From Fidelibacterota bacterium (lineage in GTDB: Bacteria > Fidelibacterota > Marinisomatia > SCGC-AAA003-L08 > D37C17), in NCBI GenBank assembly GCA_014381415.1, contig JACNLQ010000082.1, forward strand, positions 1 to 52,868: DNA of 52,868 nucleotides. The letters run 5' to 3'. The position numbers and the translations under genes are program-made. Below, piece after piece: positions 6,801 through 15,434 of this stretch. The notes under the pieces are model-generated. The model had not been told where the DNA came from. It searched no databases and saw nothing but the letters and a program-made list of their open reading frames with translations. Every line of letters begins with the position of its first letter. The stretch's first letter is position 1.

Positions 6801-8102
6801 CTAAGGAATGAGGGTAATAATTTCTTTAATAGACATGCAATATTCGTTTGATGCTTCCATTCCGCGACTATTTGTCAATAATGATTTCGCTGTATCTACC
6901 ATAGCGGGGTAGGCAGAACGCAGTAAATGATTTGCATATATTACTACATTTACACCTAAGTCCTTTAATTCATTCTCCGTCATATGTGCATAGGTTGAAG
7001 GCACAACTATAAGGGGCACTCTGTTTTCAAACTTTTTAAAATGAGTACAAAATTCAATAATCTCTTTACCATCTTTATTCTTGCTGTGAATCATAATCCC
7101 ATCTGCACCAGCTTTTATATATGCTTTGCTCCTGAGCAAGGCATCATCCATGCCTTTTTGCAAGATTAAACTTTCTACCCGGGCAATAATCATAAATTCT
7201 TCAGTTACTTGAGATTTTTTCCCTTCATGAATTTTTTGTGAAAAATGCTCAATTGAATCCTGCTCCTGTGGGACAGTGGTTCCAAAAAGCGAATTCCGCT
7301 TGTCACCGATTTTATCCTCAATAATAATAGCTGAAACACCTAATCTCTCAAGAGTTTTTACACGAAATTTAAAATGATCAATCCGGCCACCAGTATCACC
7401 ATCTACAATCATGGGCTTAGTGGTAACTTCCAATATTTCTTCAATTGTAGAAAAACGGGATGAAAAGTCAACCAGCTCTGTATCCGGTTTTCCTTTAGCT
7501 GTTGAATCAGTGAGGCTGCTTTCCCAAATACCATCAAACTCAATGGTTCTACCATCTTTTATAATCTGAGTTTTTTCAGCAATGAGCCCTGTTAAGCCAT
7601 TATGAGCTTCCAAAATCCTTACGATTGGTTTCGCTCCAATTAACCGTCTCAGTGTTTTCATCCGCTTCCCAGGAGTAATCCCCTGAGCCTTCACAGCACT
7701 AATTAAATCGGTGGATGAAATGCCCTCAGTATATTTGGGTTCTACCAGCTTTCCGCCCCATTCAGCCAAAGTGTCAATAACCCGCTGACGCACTTCCTTC
7801 TGAACACCAGTTTTCCAATCATCACCGTGTACTACAAAATCCGGTTTTAACTTCTTTAAATTGGGGACATAATCCAAGGTATTTTGAGGGACTACTTTCT
7901 CCACTCCTTTTAAATTTTCCACAATTAGTTTGCGTTCATTAAAGGCTATTAGTGGTAGTCGTTTATATCCGGCAATGGCTTCATCGGTCAAGAGACCAAT
8001 ATAAACCTCACCCAATTTTAACCCTTCACGAATTATATTTAAATGCCCCTGATGAATTAAATCAGCCGACATACCAATATAGACTAGTTTTTGATTTTTC
8101 AT
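6801..8102 (-). CDS. pepM: Bifunctional cytidylyltransferase / phosphoenolpyruvate mutase
   Basis: A 433-residue fusion. Residues 1-140 are a cytidylyltransferase-like domain (HQGH at 17-20, ISSTDLI near 129). Residues 150-433 are PEP mutase of the isocitrate-lyase superfamily: MIVDGDTGG near 233-241 and [10 protein letters not shown] near 262-271, the EDK...KRNS signature that separates the mutase from other superfamily lyases. PEP mutase forms the C-P bond (PEP to phosphonopyruvate). The fused nucleotidyltransferase probably activates the phosphonate as a CMP ester for transfer to a glycan or lipid. It is the first gene of the operon; element B and its promoter lie about 230 bp upstream. 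Confidence 0.93.
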   Translation of the reverse strand: MKNQKLVYIGMSADLIHQGHLNIIREGLKLGEVYIGLLTDEAIAGYKRLPLIAFNERKLIVENLKGVEKVVPQNTLDYVPNLKKLKPDFVVHGDDWKTGVQKEVRQRVIDTLAEWGGKLVEPKYTEGISSTDLISAVKAQGITPGKRMKTLRRLIGAKPIVRILEAHNGLTGLIAEKTQIIKDGRTIEFDGIWESSLTDSTAKGKPDTELVDFSSRFSTIEEILEVTTKPMIVDGDTGGRIDHFKFRVKTLERLGVSAIIIEDKIGDKRNSLFGTTVPQEQDSIEHFSQKIHEGKKSQVTEEFMIIARVESLILQKGMDDALLRSKAYIKAGADGIMIHSKNKDGKEIIEFCTHFKKFENRVPLIVVPSTYAHMTENELKDLGVNVVIYANHLLRSAYPAMVDTAKSLLTNSRGMEASNEYCMSIKEIITLIP

Positions 8103-8221
8103 TTTATCCCAAATCTATTGAAAAGTTGCTTTTATCCAAGAGTATTAATTTAAATAGGCAAATCAAAACGGACACAATATTATTACCATTAATAATAATA
8201 TATTCCTCCTAAAATACAGGA

Positions 8222-8327
8222 GGGGAGCAATTATTTAAACTACGCTCCAATATCACCTGTAGGATAGGACCAACCACGAGGTAGCAAGGGACAGCCAGGC
8301 TAAGTTTGAATACCAAATAAAACACCC
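8222..8327 (-). ncRNA. Putative leader RNA of the phosphonate operon, element B
   Basis: This region shares with element A (2533-2760) the same order of blocks: TAGGACAAA and a promoter, ACCCTCTATTATATAT, GTAGGATAGGACCA (8259-8272), and GGGGAGCAATTA (8222-8233). The middle is different and the last stem is reduced to GGAGC/GCTCC, so no strong terminator is left and transcription can run into the PEP mutase gene. A second hairpin (CCTCCT/AGGAGG, about 8206-8224) follows and ends in a good ribosome-binding sequence, AGGAGG, which precedes only an 8-codon frame. It could be a leader for processive antitermination as in capsule loci, or a degenerate repeat. Confidence 0.4.
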
Positions 8328-8330
8328 TCT

Positions 8331-8357
8331 ATTATATATTTACTTAATAAAAATCAA
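8331..8357 (-). promoter_or_regulatory. Sigma70-like promoter upstream of the PEP mutase operon
   Basis: Minus-strand TTGATT (8357-8352) and TATAAT (8336-8331) are 15 bases apart, followed by the conserved AGAGGGT start region seen also at element A. It would drive element B and the pepM operon, about 225 bp downstream. Confidence 0.45.
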
Positions 8358-8419
8358 AAATAGGACAAACAATTAATATAATTTTAATTGATTAAAATTT
8401 TATTAACGAGAATATAATT

Positions 8420-8447
8420 TTGAGAATTTTAATATATTATCTATAAT
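8420..8447 (+). promoter_or_regulatory. Candidate promoter for the glutamate-synthase-like gene
   Basis: TTGAGA (8420-8425) and TATAAT (8442-8447) with a 16-base spacer on the plus strand, about 80 bp before the TTG start at 8530. Together with the minus-strand promoter at 8331-8357 it makes this a divergent promoter region. Confidence 0.45.
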
Positions 8448-8529
8448 CCTTTTTTATTATTTGAATGCCTTCTCTGAATAGGAATAAATTTTCGGGTTTT
8501 CAAATTAACATTTCTTACATACTAATCTA

Positions 8530-10038
8530 TTGGAAATCAATTATATATTATTAGGCAGTGGTGGGCTACTGCTCATTATTTTCCTCCATGATATTATTCA
8601 GAGGAAACATGCCATTTTAAGAATCTTCCCGGTAGTAGGACATCTGCGTTATTTGCTGGAGAAAATTGGTCCCGAATTGAGACAATATTGGGTTGCCAAT
8701 GATAAAGAAGAAATGCCTTTTACCCGTTCAGAAAGATCCTGGGTCTATGCTACATCCAAGAAGCAGAATAATAATTTTGGGTTCGGTTCATCAGAACTTA
8801 TGTACGAAACGGGCTATCCAGTTCTGAAACATTCTGCCTTCCCCACTAGAGATAAATATGATGCCCATGGCAATCTGCTCACTTCATCTATGCCCTGTGC
8901 CAAGCTCATTGGGAAAGCACATAATCGTAAAAATCCGTATCGACCCCAATCCATTGTGAACATTTCAGCTATGTCATTTGGGTCATTGGGGAAAAATGCA
9001 ATTTCCGCCCTTAATTTAGGTGCTAAGGAAGCTAATTGCTACCATAATACCGGCGAGGGAGGAATCAGCCCCTACCATACACAAGGTGGTGACCTAGTCT
9101 GGCAAATTGGTACCGGATATTTTGGGGCTCGTGATGCAGAGGGAAAATTTTCAATGAAGGTATTCAAACAGGCTATTGAGAATAATCCCACTGTAAAAAT
9201 GATTGAGATTAAACTCTCACAGGGAGCTAAGCCCGGTAAAGGCGGCATCCTGCCCAAGGATAAAATCACAGAGGAAATCTCCAAAATCAGGGGCATCCCC
9301 AGAGACCGGGATTGTATATCGCCAAATAGCCATAGCGAATTTACCAATGTATCTGAATTGATTGAATTTATTGAATCACTTGCTGACATTTCGGGATTGC
9401 CAGTGGGAATCAAAAGCGCTGTGGGTGAATCTCAATTCTGGGAAGAATTAGCTATACAGATGAAGGCAAAAAATAAAGGACCGGATTTCATAACCATCGA
9501 TGGAGGTGAAGGCGGTACAGGTGCCGCTCCCCTGGCATTTGCAGACCATGTTTCCCTTCCATTTAAAATTGGCTTTAAGAGGGTCTATACAATTTTTAAA
9601 AATCAGGAACTCATAAATGATATTACCTGGATTGGCAGTGCTAAATTAGGTTTTCCAGACAGAGCTGTAGTGGCTTTTGCAATGGGATGTGATCTCATTA
9701 ATATTGCCCGTGAATCTATGCTGTCTATTGGCTGCATTCAGGCACAGAAATGCCATACGGGTCATTGTCCATCAGGTATTGCCACCCATAATGCCTGGCT
9801 AATGCGTGGAGTTGATGTTGCCACTAAAGCCAAACGTGCAGCTCAATATTTAAAAGGTCTTCGGAAAGAAATTCTTCAACTCACCTATGCTTGTGGGTAT
9901 ACCCATCCCTGCCAATTTAACGGCAAGGATATAGAAATATCTTCAGGAGTAAACCTATTTGATCCATTGGAGAAAATAATAGGCTATGAAAAGGTGAATG
10001 TTCCTATGGCAGAATTAAACGACCTATTACCCAATTAA
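8530..10038 (+). CDS. FMN-binding glutamate synthase family protein
   Basis: A 502-residue protein with one N-terminal membrane helix (residues about 5-22) followed by the FMN-binding TIM-barrel of the glutamate synthase large-chain family: NISAMSFGSLGKNAISAL near 147, GEGGISPYH near 175, DGGEGGTGAAP near 323, and CHTGHCPSGIATH near 411. It lacks the glutaminase domain of GltB, so it is one of the stand-alone homologues of unclear substrate. The start is TTG at 8530-8532; no strong ribosome site is visible, and no ATG in frame precedes the hydrophobic segment. It lies 9 bp before the aminopeptidase gene. Confidence 0.88.
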   Translation: MEINYILLGSGGLLLIIFLHDIIQRKHAILRIFPVVGHLRYLLEKIGPELRQYWVANDKEEMPFTRSERSWVYATSKKQNNNFGFGSSELMYETGYPVLKHSAFPTRDKYDAHGNLLTSSMPCAKLIGKAHNRKNPYRPQSIVNISAMSFGSLGKNAISALNLGAKEANCYHNTGEGGISPYHTQGGDLVWQIGTGYFGARDAEGKFSMKVFKQAIENNPTVKMIEIKLSQGAKPGKGGILPKDKITEEISKIRGIPRDRDCISPNSHSEFTNVSELIEFIESLADISGLPVGIKSAVGESQFWEELAIQMKAKNKGPDFITIDGGEGGTGAAPLAFADHVSLPFKIGFKRVYTIFKNQELINDITWIGSAKLGFPDRAVVAFAMGCDLINIARESMLSIGCIQAQKCHTGHCPSGIATHNAWLMRGVDVATKAKRAAQYLKGLRKEILQLTYACGYTHPCQFNGKDIEISSGVNLFDPLEKIIGYEKVNVPMAELNDLLPN

Positions 10039-10047
10039 AGGAGTCCT

Positions 10048-11826
10048 ATGAGTACCATAAAACAGAACCTCAACAGCATTAGAAGGTGGTTAGTAGAAAA
10101 TGATCTGGATATTTTTATCATCCCCCATGCCGATGAGTATTTATCCGAGTATATTCCACCAGAAAATGAACGGCTGGCCTGGGCAACAGGATTTACTGGT
10201 TCAGCTGGTACGGCGATCGTCTCCCATGAAAAAGCTGCTATTTTTGTGGATGGCCGCTATACCGTTCAGGTAAAACAACAGGTGGATAGTAGCCTCTATA
10301 GGATACTCCATATCTCCAATAATCCCTGGATAAAATGGCTCACAGATAATCATAATTCCGGTGCAAAAATTGGCTATGACCCCCGTATGCATAGGGCAAA
10401 CTGGAAAATAATCACTGAAAAGAAATTAAAAGAGACTATCAAATTGGAAGCAGTTACCGAAAACCCCATTGATCTGTATTGGGATAATCGTCCAAAATCT
10501 GTAGAGGATAAAGCTATTTTGTTGGATCAGAAATATACAGGGAAATCCAGCTTAGATAAGCGATTGGAATTGGGAAAAGTAATTGGTAAAAATGGCTGTA
10601 AAGCCGTATTTATCACCCAATTGGATTCCATTGCCTGGCTCTTGAATATTCGCGGTACGGATGTGCCCTGCAATCCGGTGCTCTTATCACATGGAATTCT
10701 TTATGCAGACAGTACTTTTGACCTCTTTATTCCTGAGTATAAAATTCCTGATGGATTTCAACAGCATGTCGGCGAAAATGTGCAGGCTTTCTCCCCAGAC
10801 AAAATACAGACTAGGTTAGGTGAATTATCCGGTAGTAAAGTACAATTTGATGCCGCAAACAGCAATATATGGGCAAAAAATATTCTCTCCAAAGCCAAAC
10901 TGGAAATTTTGGAAAAAGATGACCCCTGTACTCTCCCAAAAGCCTGTAAGAATTCTGTGGAAATTGAAGGAATGAAAAATTGTCATATCCGGGATGCAGT
11001 GGCCGAATGCAATTTCCTTGCATGGCTGGATAATGAAGTAGAAAATGGCAAATTACATGACGAAGGTATTTTAGCTGATAAGTTGGATTCACTTAGGGCA
11101 GAACAGGCTGATTTTCGGGGCATCAGTTTTGGTACCATTTCAGCAGCCGGGAGTAATGCCGCCATGTGCCATTACAGCCATAAAAATTATGATACCCCCG
11201 GTAAACTTGAAATAGACTCAGTTTATTTGGTGGACAGCGGCGGTCAGTATTTAGACGGCACCACGGACATTACCCGAACGGTGGCAATTGGGTCACCCAG
11301 CGATTTCACTAAAAAGGCATTCACCTTGGTTCTGAAAGGTCATATTGCCCTGGGTTCAGCTCAATTCCCCGAAGGCATCGGCGGCCAGCATTTGGATACA
11401 TTGGCTCGGCAATTCCTCTGGCATGAGGGGCTGGACTTTGACCACGGTACTGGACATGGTGTGGGATCCTATTTGAATGTGCATGAAGGACCCCACCGTA
11501 TTGGCAAGGGCTCAAATAAAGTCCCCCTGAAAGAAGGTATGGTAGTCTCCAATGAACCTGGATATTATGAAGAGGGACAGTTTGGTATCCGCATTGAAAA
11601 TCTCATCTTTGTTAAGAAAGTTGGAGAAGTAAATGGAAAAAAACTGCTGGGCTTTGAGAATCTTACTTTCGTACCTATTGATACCCGATTATTAGACCAT
11701 TCCATCATGACGCAAAAAGAAAAAGACTGGCTGAATGATTACCATAATGAAGTATTAGAAAAAGTAAGCCCCCATGTTGAAGGTGATGTATTGGAGTGGC
11801 TTGAGAATGCTACAATACCTATTTAA
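10048..11826 (+). CDS. Xaa-Pro aminopeptidase (M24B family)
   Basis: A 592-residue enzyme of the long, three-domain aminopeptidase P type: two creatinase-like domains (residues 1-310) and a pita-bread catalytic domain. The metal ligands are visible: the two Asp of LVDSGGQYLDGTTDITRT, the His of FDHGTGHGVGSYLNVHEGP, Glu in SNEPGYYEEG and Glu in FGIRIENL. It removes N-terminal residues before proline, normally in the cytoplasm; no signal peptide is seen. AAAGGAG precedes the ATG. It is likely cotranscribed with the upstream gene and converges on the thioesterase gene with only about 20 bp between stops. Confidence 0.95.
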   Translation: MSTIKQNLNSIRRWLVENDLDIFIIPHADEYLSEYIPPENERLAWATGFTGSAGTAIVSHEKAAIFVDGRYTVQVKQQVDSSLYRILHISNNPWIKWLTDNHNSGAKIGYDPRMHRANWKIITEKKLKETIKLEAVTENPIDLYWDNRPKSVEDKAILLDQKYTGKSSLDKRLELGKVIGKNGCKAVFITQLDSIAWLLNIRGTDVPCNPVLLSHGILYADSTFDLFIPEYKIPDGFQQHVGENVQAFSPDKIQTRLGELSGSKVQFDAANSNIWAKNILSKAKLEILEKDDPCTLPKACKNSVEIEGMKNCHIRDAVAECNFLAWLDNEVENGKLHDEGILADKLDSLRAEQADFRGISFGTISAAGSNAAMCHYSHKNYDTPGKLEIDSVYLVDSGGQYLDGTTDITRTVAIGSPSDFTKKAFTLVLKGHIALGSAQFPEGIGGQHLDTLARQFLWHEGLDFDHGTGHGVGSYLNVHEGPHRIGKGSNKVPLKEGMVVSNEPGYYEEGQFGIRIENLIFVKKVGEVNGKKLLGFENLTFVPIDTRLLDHSIMTQKEKDWLNDYHNEVLEKVSPHVEGDVLEWLENATIPI

Positions 11827-11845
11827 TCACTCTGTATCTAGAATA

Positions 11846-12262
11846 TTAAGCCTTCTTTATAACTGCCAATGTCAAGCGGCTTACACAGATTAGGCCATCT
11901 GAGTCATTTCTGATTTCAATATTCCAGACTTGGATTTTTTTACCAATCCGAATTGGCGTGGCTTTGCCATAAACCCAGCCATTTCTTGCAGATTTTAAAT
12001 GGTTGGCATTAATTTCTATTCCCACCACTGTTTCATTATTTTGATAAACCTTTATGCCACCCCCTATACTGCCCAATGTCTCTGCCAAGGCTGCGGAAGC
12101 TCCTCCATGAAGTAATCCAAAGGGCTGGACGGTTCGTTCATCCACTGGCATTTTTCCGCAGATAAAATCATCCCCTATATCAGTAATTTCAATACCAATG
12201 GTGGAAGTCATCGTATTTTGAATACCCGAATTTATCCGTTTAAGTTTTTCTTGCAATTCCAT
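11846..12262 (-). CDS. Hotdog-fold acyl-CoA thioesterase (PaaI/MenI-like)
   Basis: A 138-residue hotdog protein with the family core PFGLLHGGASAALAETLGS (residues about 47-65), where the Glu is the usual catalytic residue, and GIEINANHLKSARNGWVYG. Relatives hydrolyse aryl-CoA or 1,4-dihydroxy-2-naphthoyl-CoA thioesters. No menaquinone gene is near, so the substrate is open. Its ATG directly abuts the stop of the upstream symporter gene, a translationally coupled arrangement. Confidence 0.88.
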   Translation of the reverse strand: MELQEKLKRINSGIQNTMTSTIGIEITDIGDDFICGKMPVDERTVQPFGLLHGGASAALAETLGSIGGGIKVYQNNETVVGIEINANHLKSARNGWVYGKATPIRIGKKIQVWNIEIRNDSDGLICVSRLTLAVIKKA

Positions 12263-13996
12263 TTAACTCATTCTCCTTTTCAATTGATAACTACAAAAAA
12301 CACCCAATGCCAATAGAGCCAATCCGGAAGGATTATTTCCATAAATAACCTGACCTATTCCTAATAGGAAGCCATACACAGCTCCACATCCAAAAAGCAT
12401 ATTGAGAATTCCCTGAGGTACGGGCCAGGGTTCGGATGCTTCCCCAACCTGGTAATTTTTCCAGCCTGGACCACCGGGATTTACCTTTTTCACAAATTCC
12501 TGCAGGGTTTCTTCATCATCTGGCGGTGTTATAAATGTGGCAACAATCCAGGTAATGGTGGTGAGAATCGCTCCAATTACAATTTTTTGCCAGCCCTCTA
12601 AATCAACATTCCCAAAATTCATGTATCCGGCGATTATCAATGAGGAAAGCATGGCTACAATTTCGGTATAAGCATTAATGCGCCACCAGAACCAACGCAG
12701 AATGTATATGAGTCCCGTACCTGCGCCAATCATGAGTAATAGATTAAACGCCTGACCTGCACTGGTGAGCATGAGTCCCAATCCACCACCTAAAAAAATG
12801 GAAATTACCGTAAACATTCTTCCAATTGACACCAAATGTTTTTCTGATGCATCCGGTTTGATAAAACGGTGATAGAAATCGTTCACGAGATAACTTGCGC
12901 CCAGGTTCACCTGAGTAGACATGGTACTCATAAAGGCTGCAATGAGTGAGGCTGCAACCAATCCCAATAAACCCGACGGCAAGAGAGTGAGCATGGCAGG
13001 ATAAGCCACATCATGCCCTAGTTTATCTGCTGGAAGATTAGGGAATGCCGATTGCAGATCTTTAAGTTCTGGATAGACTACCAATGATGCAAGGGCAATG
13101 AGTATCCAGGGCCATGGTCGCATGGCATAATGAGCGGCATTGAATAAAAAAGTTGCACCAACTGCATGGGATTCATCTTTAGCTGAAAACATACGCTGAG
13201 CAATATAACCGCCACCTCCGGGTTCGGATCCGGGATAATAACTGGCCCACCATTGCACTGCCAGAGGCACTAGCAACACCGGTACCCAGATATTGGGATC
13301 AGACATATCCGGAAACAATGTCAGTTTGTCAACCACATTACTGTGTATAAGTAAATTTGAAAGTCCGCCAATTTGGGGTAATCCCAATATATACATCATT
13401 CCCCAAACGGAACCAATCATTGCCAGTGTAAATTGGACAAAGTCCGTAATGATAACTGCTTTCAAACCACCCAGAGTAGAATAAGCCAGAGTGATAGAAC
13501 AGGCAATAGTTAATGTTACCCAACCCGGTAAACCCAGGACAATTTCACCAAATTTTATAGCTGCCAGGCTTACTGCCCCCATTACCAGAACATTAAAAAC
13601 CAGTCCCAAGTACAGCGCTCGAAAACCACGGAGAAAAGCCGCTGCCTTGCCGCTGTAGCGCAGTTCATAGAACTCAATATCGGTGAGAACACCTGAGCGG
13701 TGCCACAGTTTTGCATAAACGAAAACCGTTAACATACCTGTTACTAAAAATGCCCACCATGCCCAGTTTCCGCTGACACCATTCTGCCGCACAAGATCAG
13801 TTACCAAATTTGGGGTATCAGTAGAAAAGGTAGTAGCCACCATGCTCACTCCTAACAGCCACCAGGGCATATTCCGTCCTGCCAGGAAAAATGATCGGGT
13901 ATCCTTACCAGCTTGTTTTGAAGCCCAGATTCCCACTGCCAAAGAAAGGAGAAAGTAAGCTCCCACAATTGTCCAGTCTAATGATGATAAAATCAT
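12263..13996 (-). CDS. Sodium:solute symporter (SSS family)
   Basis: A 577-residue multi-spanning membrane protein of the sodium:solute symporter family, with roughly 13-14 hydrophobic segments. The signature region ARNMPWWLLGVSMVATTFSTDTPN near residues 40-64 is typical, as are the ITDFVQFTLAMIGSVWGMMYI helix and the SLIAAFMSTMSTQVNLGASY segment where the sodium site lies. Substrate cannot be read from the sequence. Its ATG lies one base after the stop of a 36-codon ORF (13998-14108), and its stop touches the thioesterase ATG. Confidence 0.93.
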   Translation of the reverse strand: MILSSLDWTIVGAYFLLSLAVGIWASKQAGKDTRSFFLAGRNMPWWLLGVSMVATTFSTDTPNLVTDLVRQNGVSGNWAWWAFLVTGMLTVFVYAKLWHRSGVLTDIEFYELRYSGKAAAFLRGFRALYLGLVFNVLVMGAVSLAAIKFGEIVLGLPGWVTLTIACSITLAYSTLGGLKAVIITDFVQFTLAMIGSVWGMMYILGLPQIGGLSNLLIHSNVVDKLTLFPDMSDPNIWVPVLLVPLAVQWWASYYPGSEPGGGGYIAQRMFSAKDESHAVGATFLFNAAHYAMRPWPWILIALASLVVYPELKDLQSAFPNLPADKLGHDVAYPAMLTLLPSGLLGLVAASLIAAFMSTMSTQVNLGASYLVNDFYHRFIKPDASEKHLVSIGRMFTVISIFLGGGLGLMLTSAGQAFNLLLMIGAGTGLIYILRWFWWRINAYTEIVAMLSSLIIAGYMNFGNVDLEGWQKIVIGAILTTITWIVATFITPPDDEETLQEFVKKVNPGGPGWKNYQVGEASEPWPVPQGILNMLFGCGAVYGFLLGIGQVIYGNNPSGLALLALGVFCSYQLKRRMS

Positions 13997-13997
13997 A

Positions 13998-14108
13998 TTA
14001 TATTTCGTCCGTTAATGCAAAGATGGGCTGAAATGTTTTCCATTTTCTTTTAGTAAAACCTGGTATTTCTACAGATGCTGAAGATTGAGTAAATTGTTTA
14101 CGTTTCAT
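13998..14108 (-). CDS. 36-residue basic upstream ORF coupled to the symporter
   Basis: ATG at 14106-14108, preceded by AAGGAAAA, opens a 36-codon frame rich in Lys, Phe and Thr (MKRKQFTQSS..., ending ALTDEI). Its TAA is separated from the symporter ATG by a single base (TAATATG). There is no hydrophobic segment, so it is not the DUF4212-type small symporter subunit. It looks like a translated leader that couples expression of the symporter, or a small accessory protein. Its ribosome site is better than any directly in front of the symporter. Confidence 0.5.
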   Translation of the reverse strand: MKRKQFTQSSASVEIPGFTKRKWKTFQPIFALTDEI

Positions 14109-14291
14109 GATTTTCCTTGAATTAGGCGGTTAAAAAATACCAGCTTTATATTGATAAATTGAAGAACGAAATTAATTAATAATTATTGTCGTTAATATTA
14201 TTAATCTTTTCCAGAATATTCATGTTCGAATTATTGTATATTTATCGTTCAGCAATCATTTAAATATCAATCTTAATTCTGGGAAACAATA

Positions 14292-15245
14292 ATGGCAGAT
14301 CAATCTAAATTAATATGGTTTAATGGCGAAATCATTCCCTGGGATGAGGCAAATATTCATGTTATGTCCCATGTACTTCACTATGGAAGTGGTGTATTTG
14401 AAGGCATTAAATGTTATAGCACTGAAAACGGACCTGCAATTTTCAGACTGGAAGATCATATAGAACGCCTTTTTATTTCTGGTGAGAAATATGGAATCAT
14501 TATACCCTTTACTCCAAATGAACTTACCAAAGCTTGTGTTGAAATAGTTGATTTAAATGGATTTGAAAATTGCTATATCCGACCCATTGCTTTTTATGGA
14601 TATGATACTTTAGGGGTCCATCCAAAAAATTGCCCGGTCGAGGTTGCGGTTGCAAGTTTTTTCTGGGGAGCTTATTTAGGAGAAGATGGTATTGAAAATG
14701 GTGTAGATATTACTGTCTCACCGTGGAAAAGACTTTCCTTAGAAGCTTTCCCCTCTTCCGCAAAAGCCTCCGGTCAATATTTAAATTCCATGTTAGCAGT
14801 GAAAGATGCCCGAGAAAGAGGGTATGACGAAGCATTATTACTAAATCAAGAAGGATTTATTGCAGAAGGATCCGGACAGAACATTTTCATTGTAAAGGAT
14901 AATAAAGTAATTACAAATGGGGAAAATGCCTCTATACTCATGGGTATCACCCGAGAAACCATCATACAACTATGTAAAGATATGAATTTGGAAGTCCAAA
15001 TTACAGATATTTCAAAGGATATGCTGTTAAATGCCGATGAAGCCTTTTTTACAGGTACAGCTTCTGAGATCACTCCCATCTCTTCAGTTGATGATGCGCC
15101 TTTTGGTGATGGCACACCTGGGATAATTACACTCCAATTAAAAGAAAAATATTTAAACATTATTCATGGTAAAGACAATCAATATAAACATTGGCTTACC
15201 CAGATAAACCAGGAAGATGTATTAAATTCAGTAGTAAGTGAGTAA
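14292..15245 (+). CDS. ilvE: Branched-chain-amino-acid aminotransferase
   Basis: A 317-residue fold-type IV PLP aminotransferase. It has HYGSGVFEGIKCY near residues 30-42, the PLP lysine in PSSAKASGQYLN (K158), EGFIAEGSGQNIF near 192-204 and the TGTASEITPI loop near 254. It interconverts Val, Leu and Ile with their 2-oxo acids using glutamate. The window also encodes a branched-chain 2-oxoacid dehydrogenase (44842-46839), which uses the same oxo acids. Full length, single gene, transcribed divergently from the symporter across about 180 bp of AT-rich DNA. Confidence 0.95.
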   Translation: MADQSKLIWFNGEIIPWDEANIHVMSHVLHYGSGVFEGIKCYSTENGPAIFRLEDHIERLFISGEKYGIIIPFTPNELTKACVEIVDLNGFENCYIRPIAFYGYDTLGVHPKNCPVEVAVASFFWGAYLGEDGIENGVDITVSPWKRLSLEAFPSSAKASGQYLNSMLAVKDARERGYDEALLLNQEGFIAEGSGQNIFIVKDNKVITNGENASILMGITRETIIQLCKDMNLEVQITDISKDMLLNADEAFFTGTASEITPISSVDDAPFGDGTPGIITLQLKEKYLNIIHGKDNQYKHWLTQINQEDVLNSVVSE

Positions 15246-15341
15246 CCTTTCGTAATAAACCAATCCTTTTTTACAGATTAACAATTTGCCGTAATTACCC
15301 CTTTATGGGAAATTGAATTATATTGATTATTCTGTTATATT

Positions 15342-15370
15342 ATTCAATAAATAGTCAACATTTATTGAAT
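15342..15370. other. 10-bp perfect inverted repeat
   Basis: ATTCAATAAA (15342-15351) and TTTATTGAAT (15361-15370) with a 9-base loop, in the 189-bp gap between ilvE and the beta-helix gene. It has no GC clamp, so it would be a poor terminator; a dimeric-regulator site in front of the beta-helix gene is possible. The rest of the gap shows nothing I can name. Confidence 0.35.
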
Positions 15371-15434
15371 TTGGGGAATTCCATATTTACAAGATTTATA
15401 TGATTAGTTATAATTCAATACATTAATTATTAAA

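Noticed and set aside
8190-8230. Eight-codon ORF after AGGAGG in the phosphonate leader
   Set aside because: Spacing from the ribosome site (about 15 bases) is too long and the peptide has no codon bias that would suggest attenuation.
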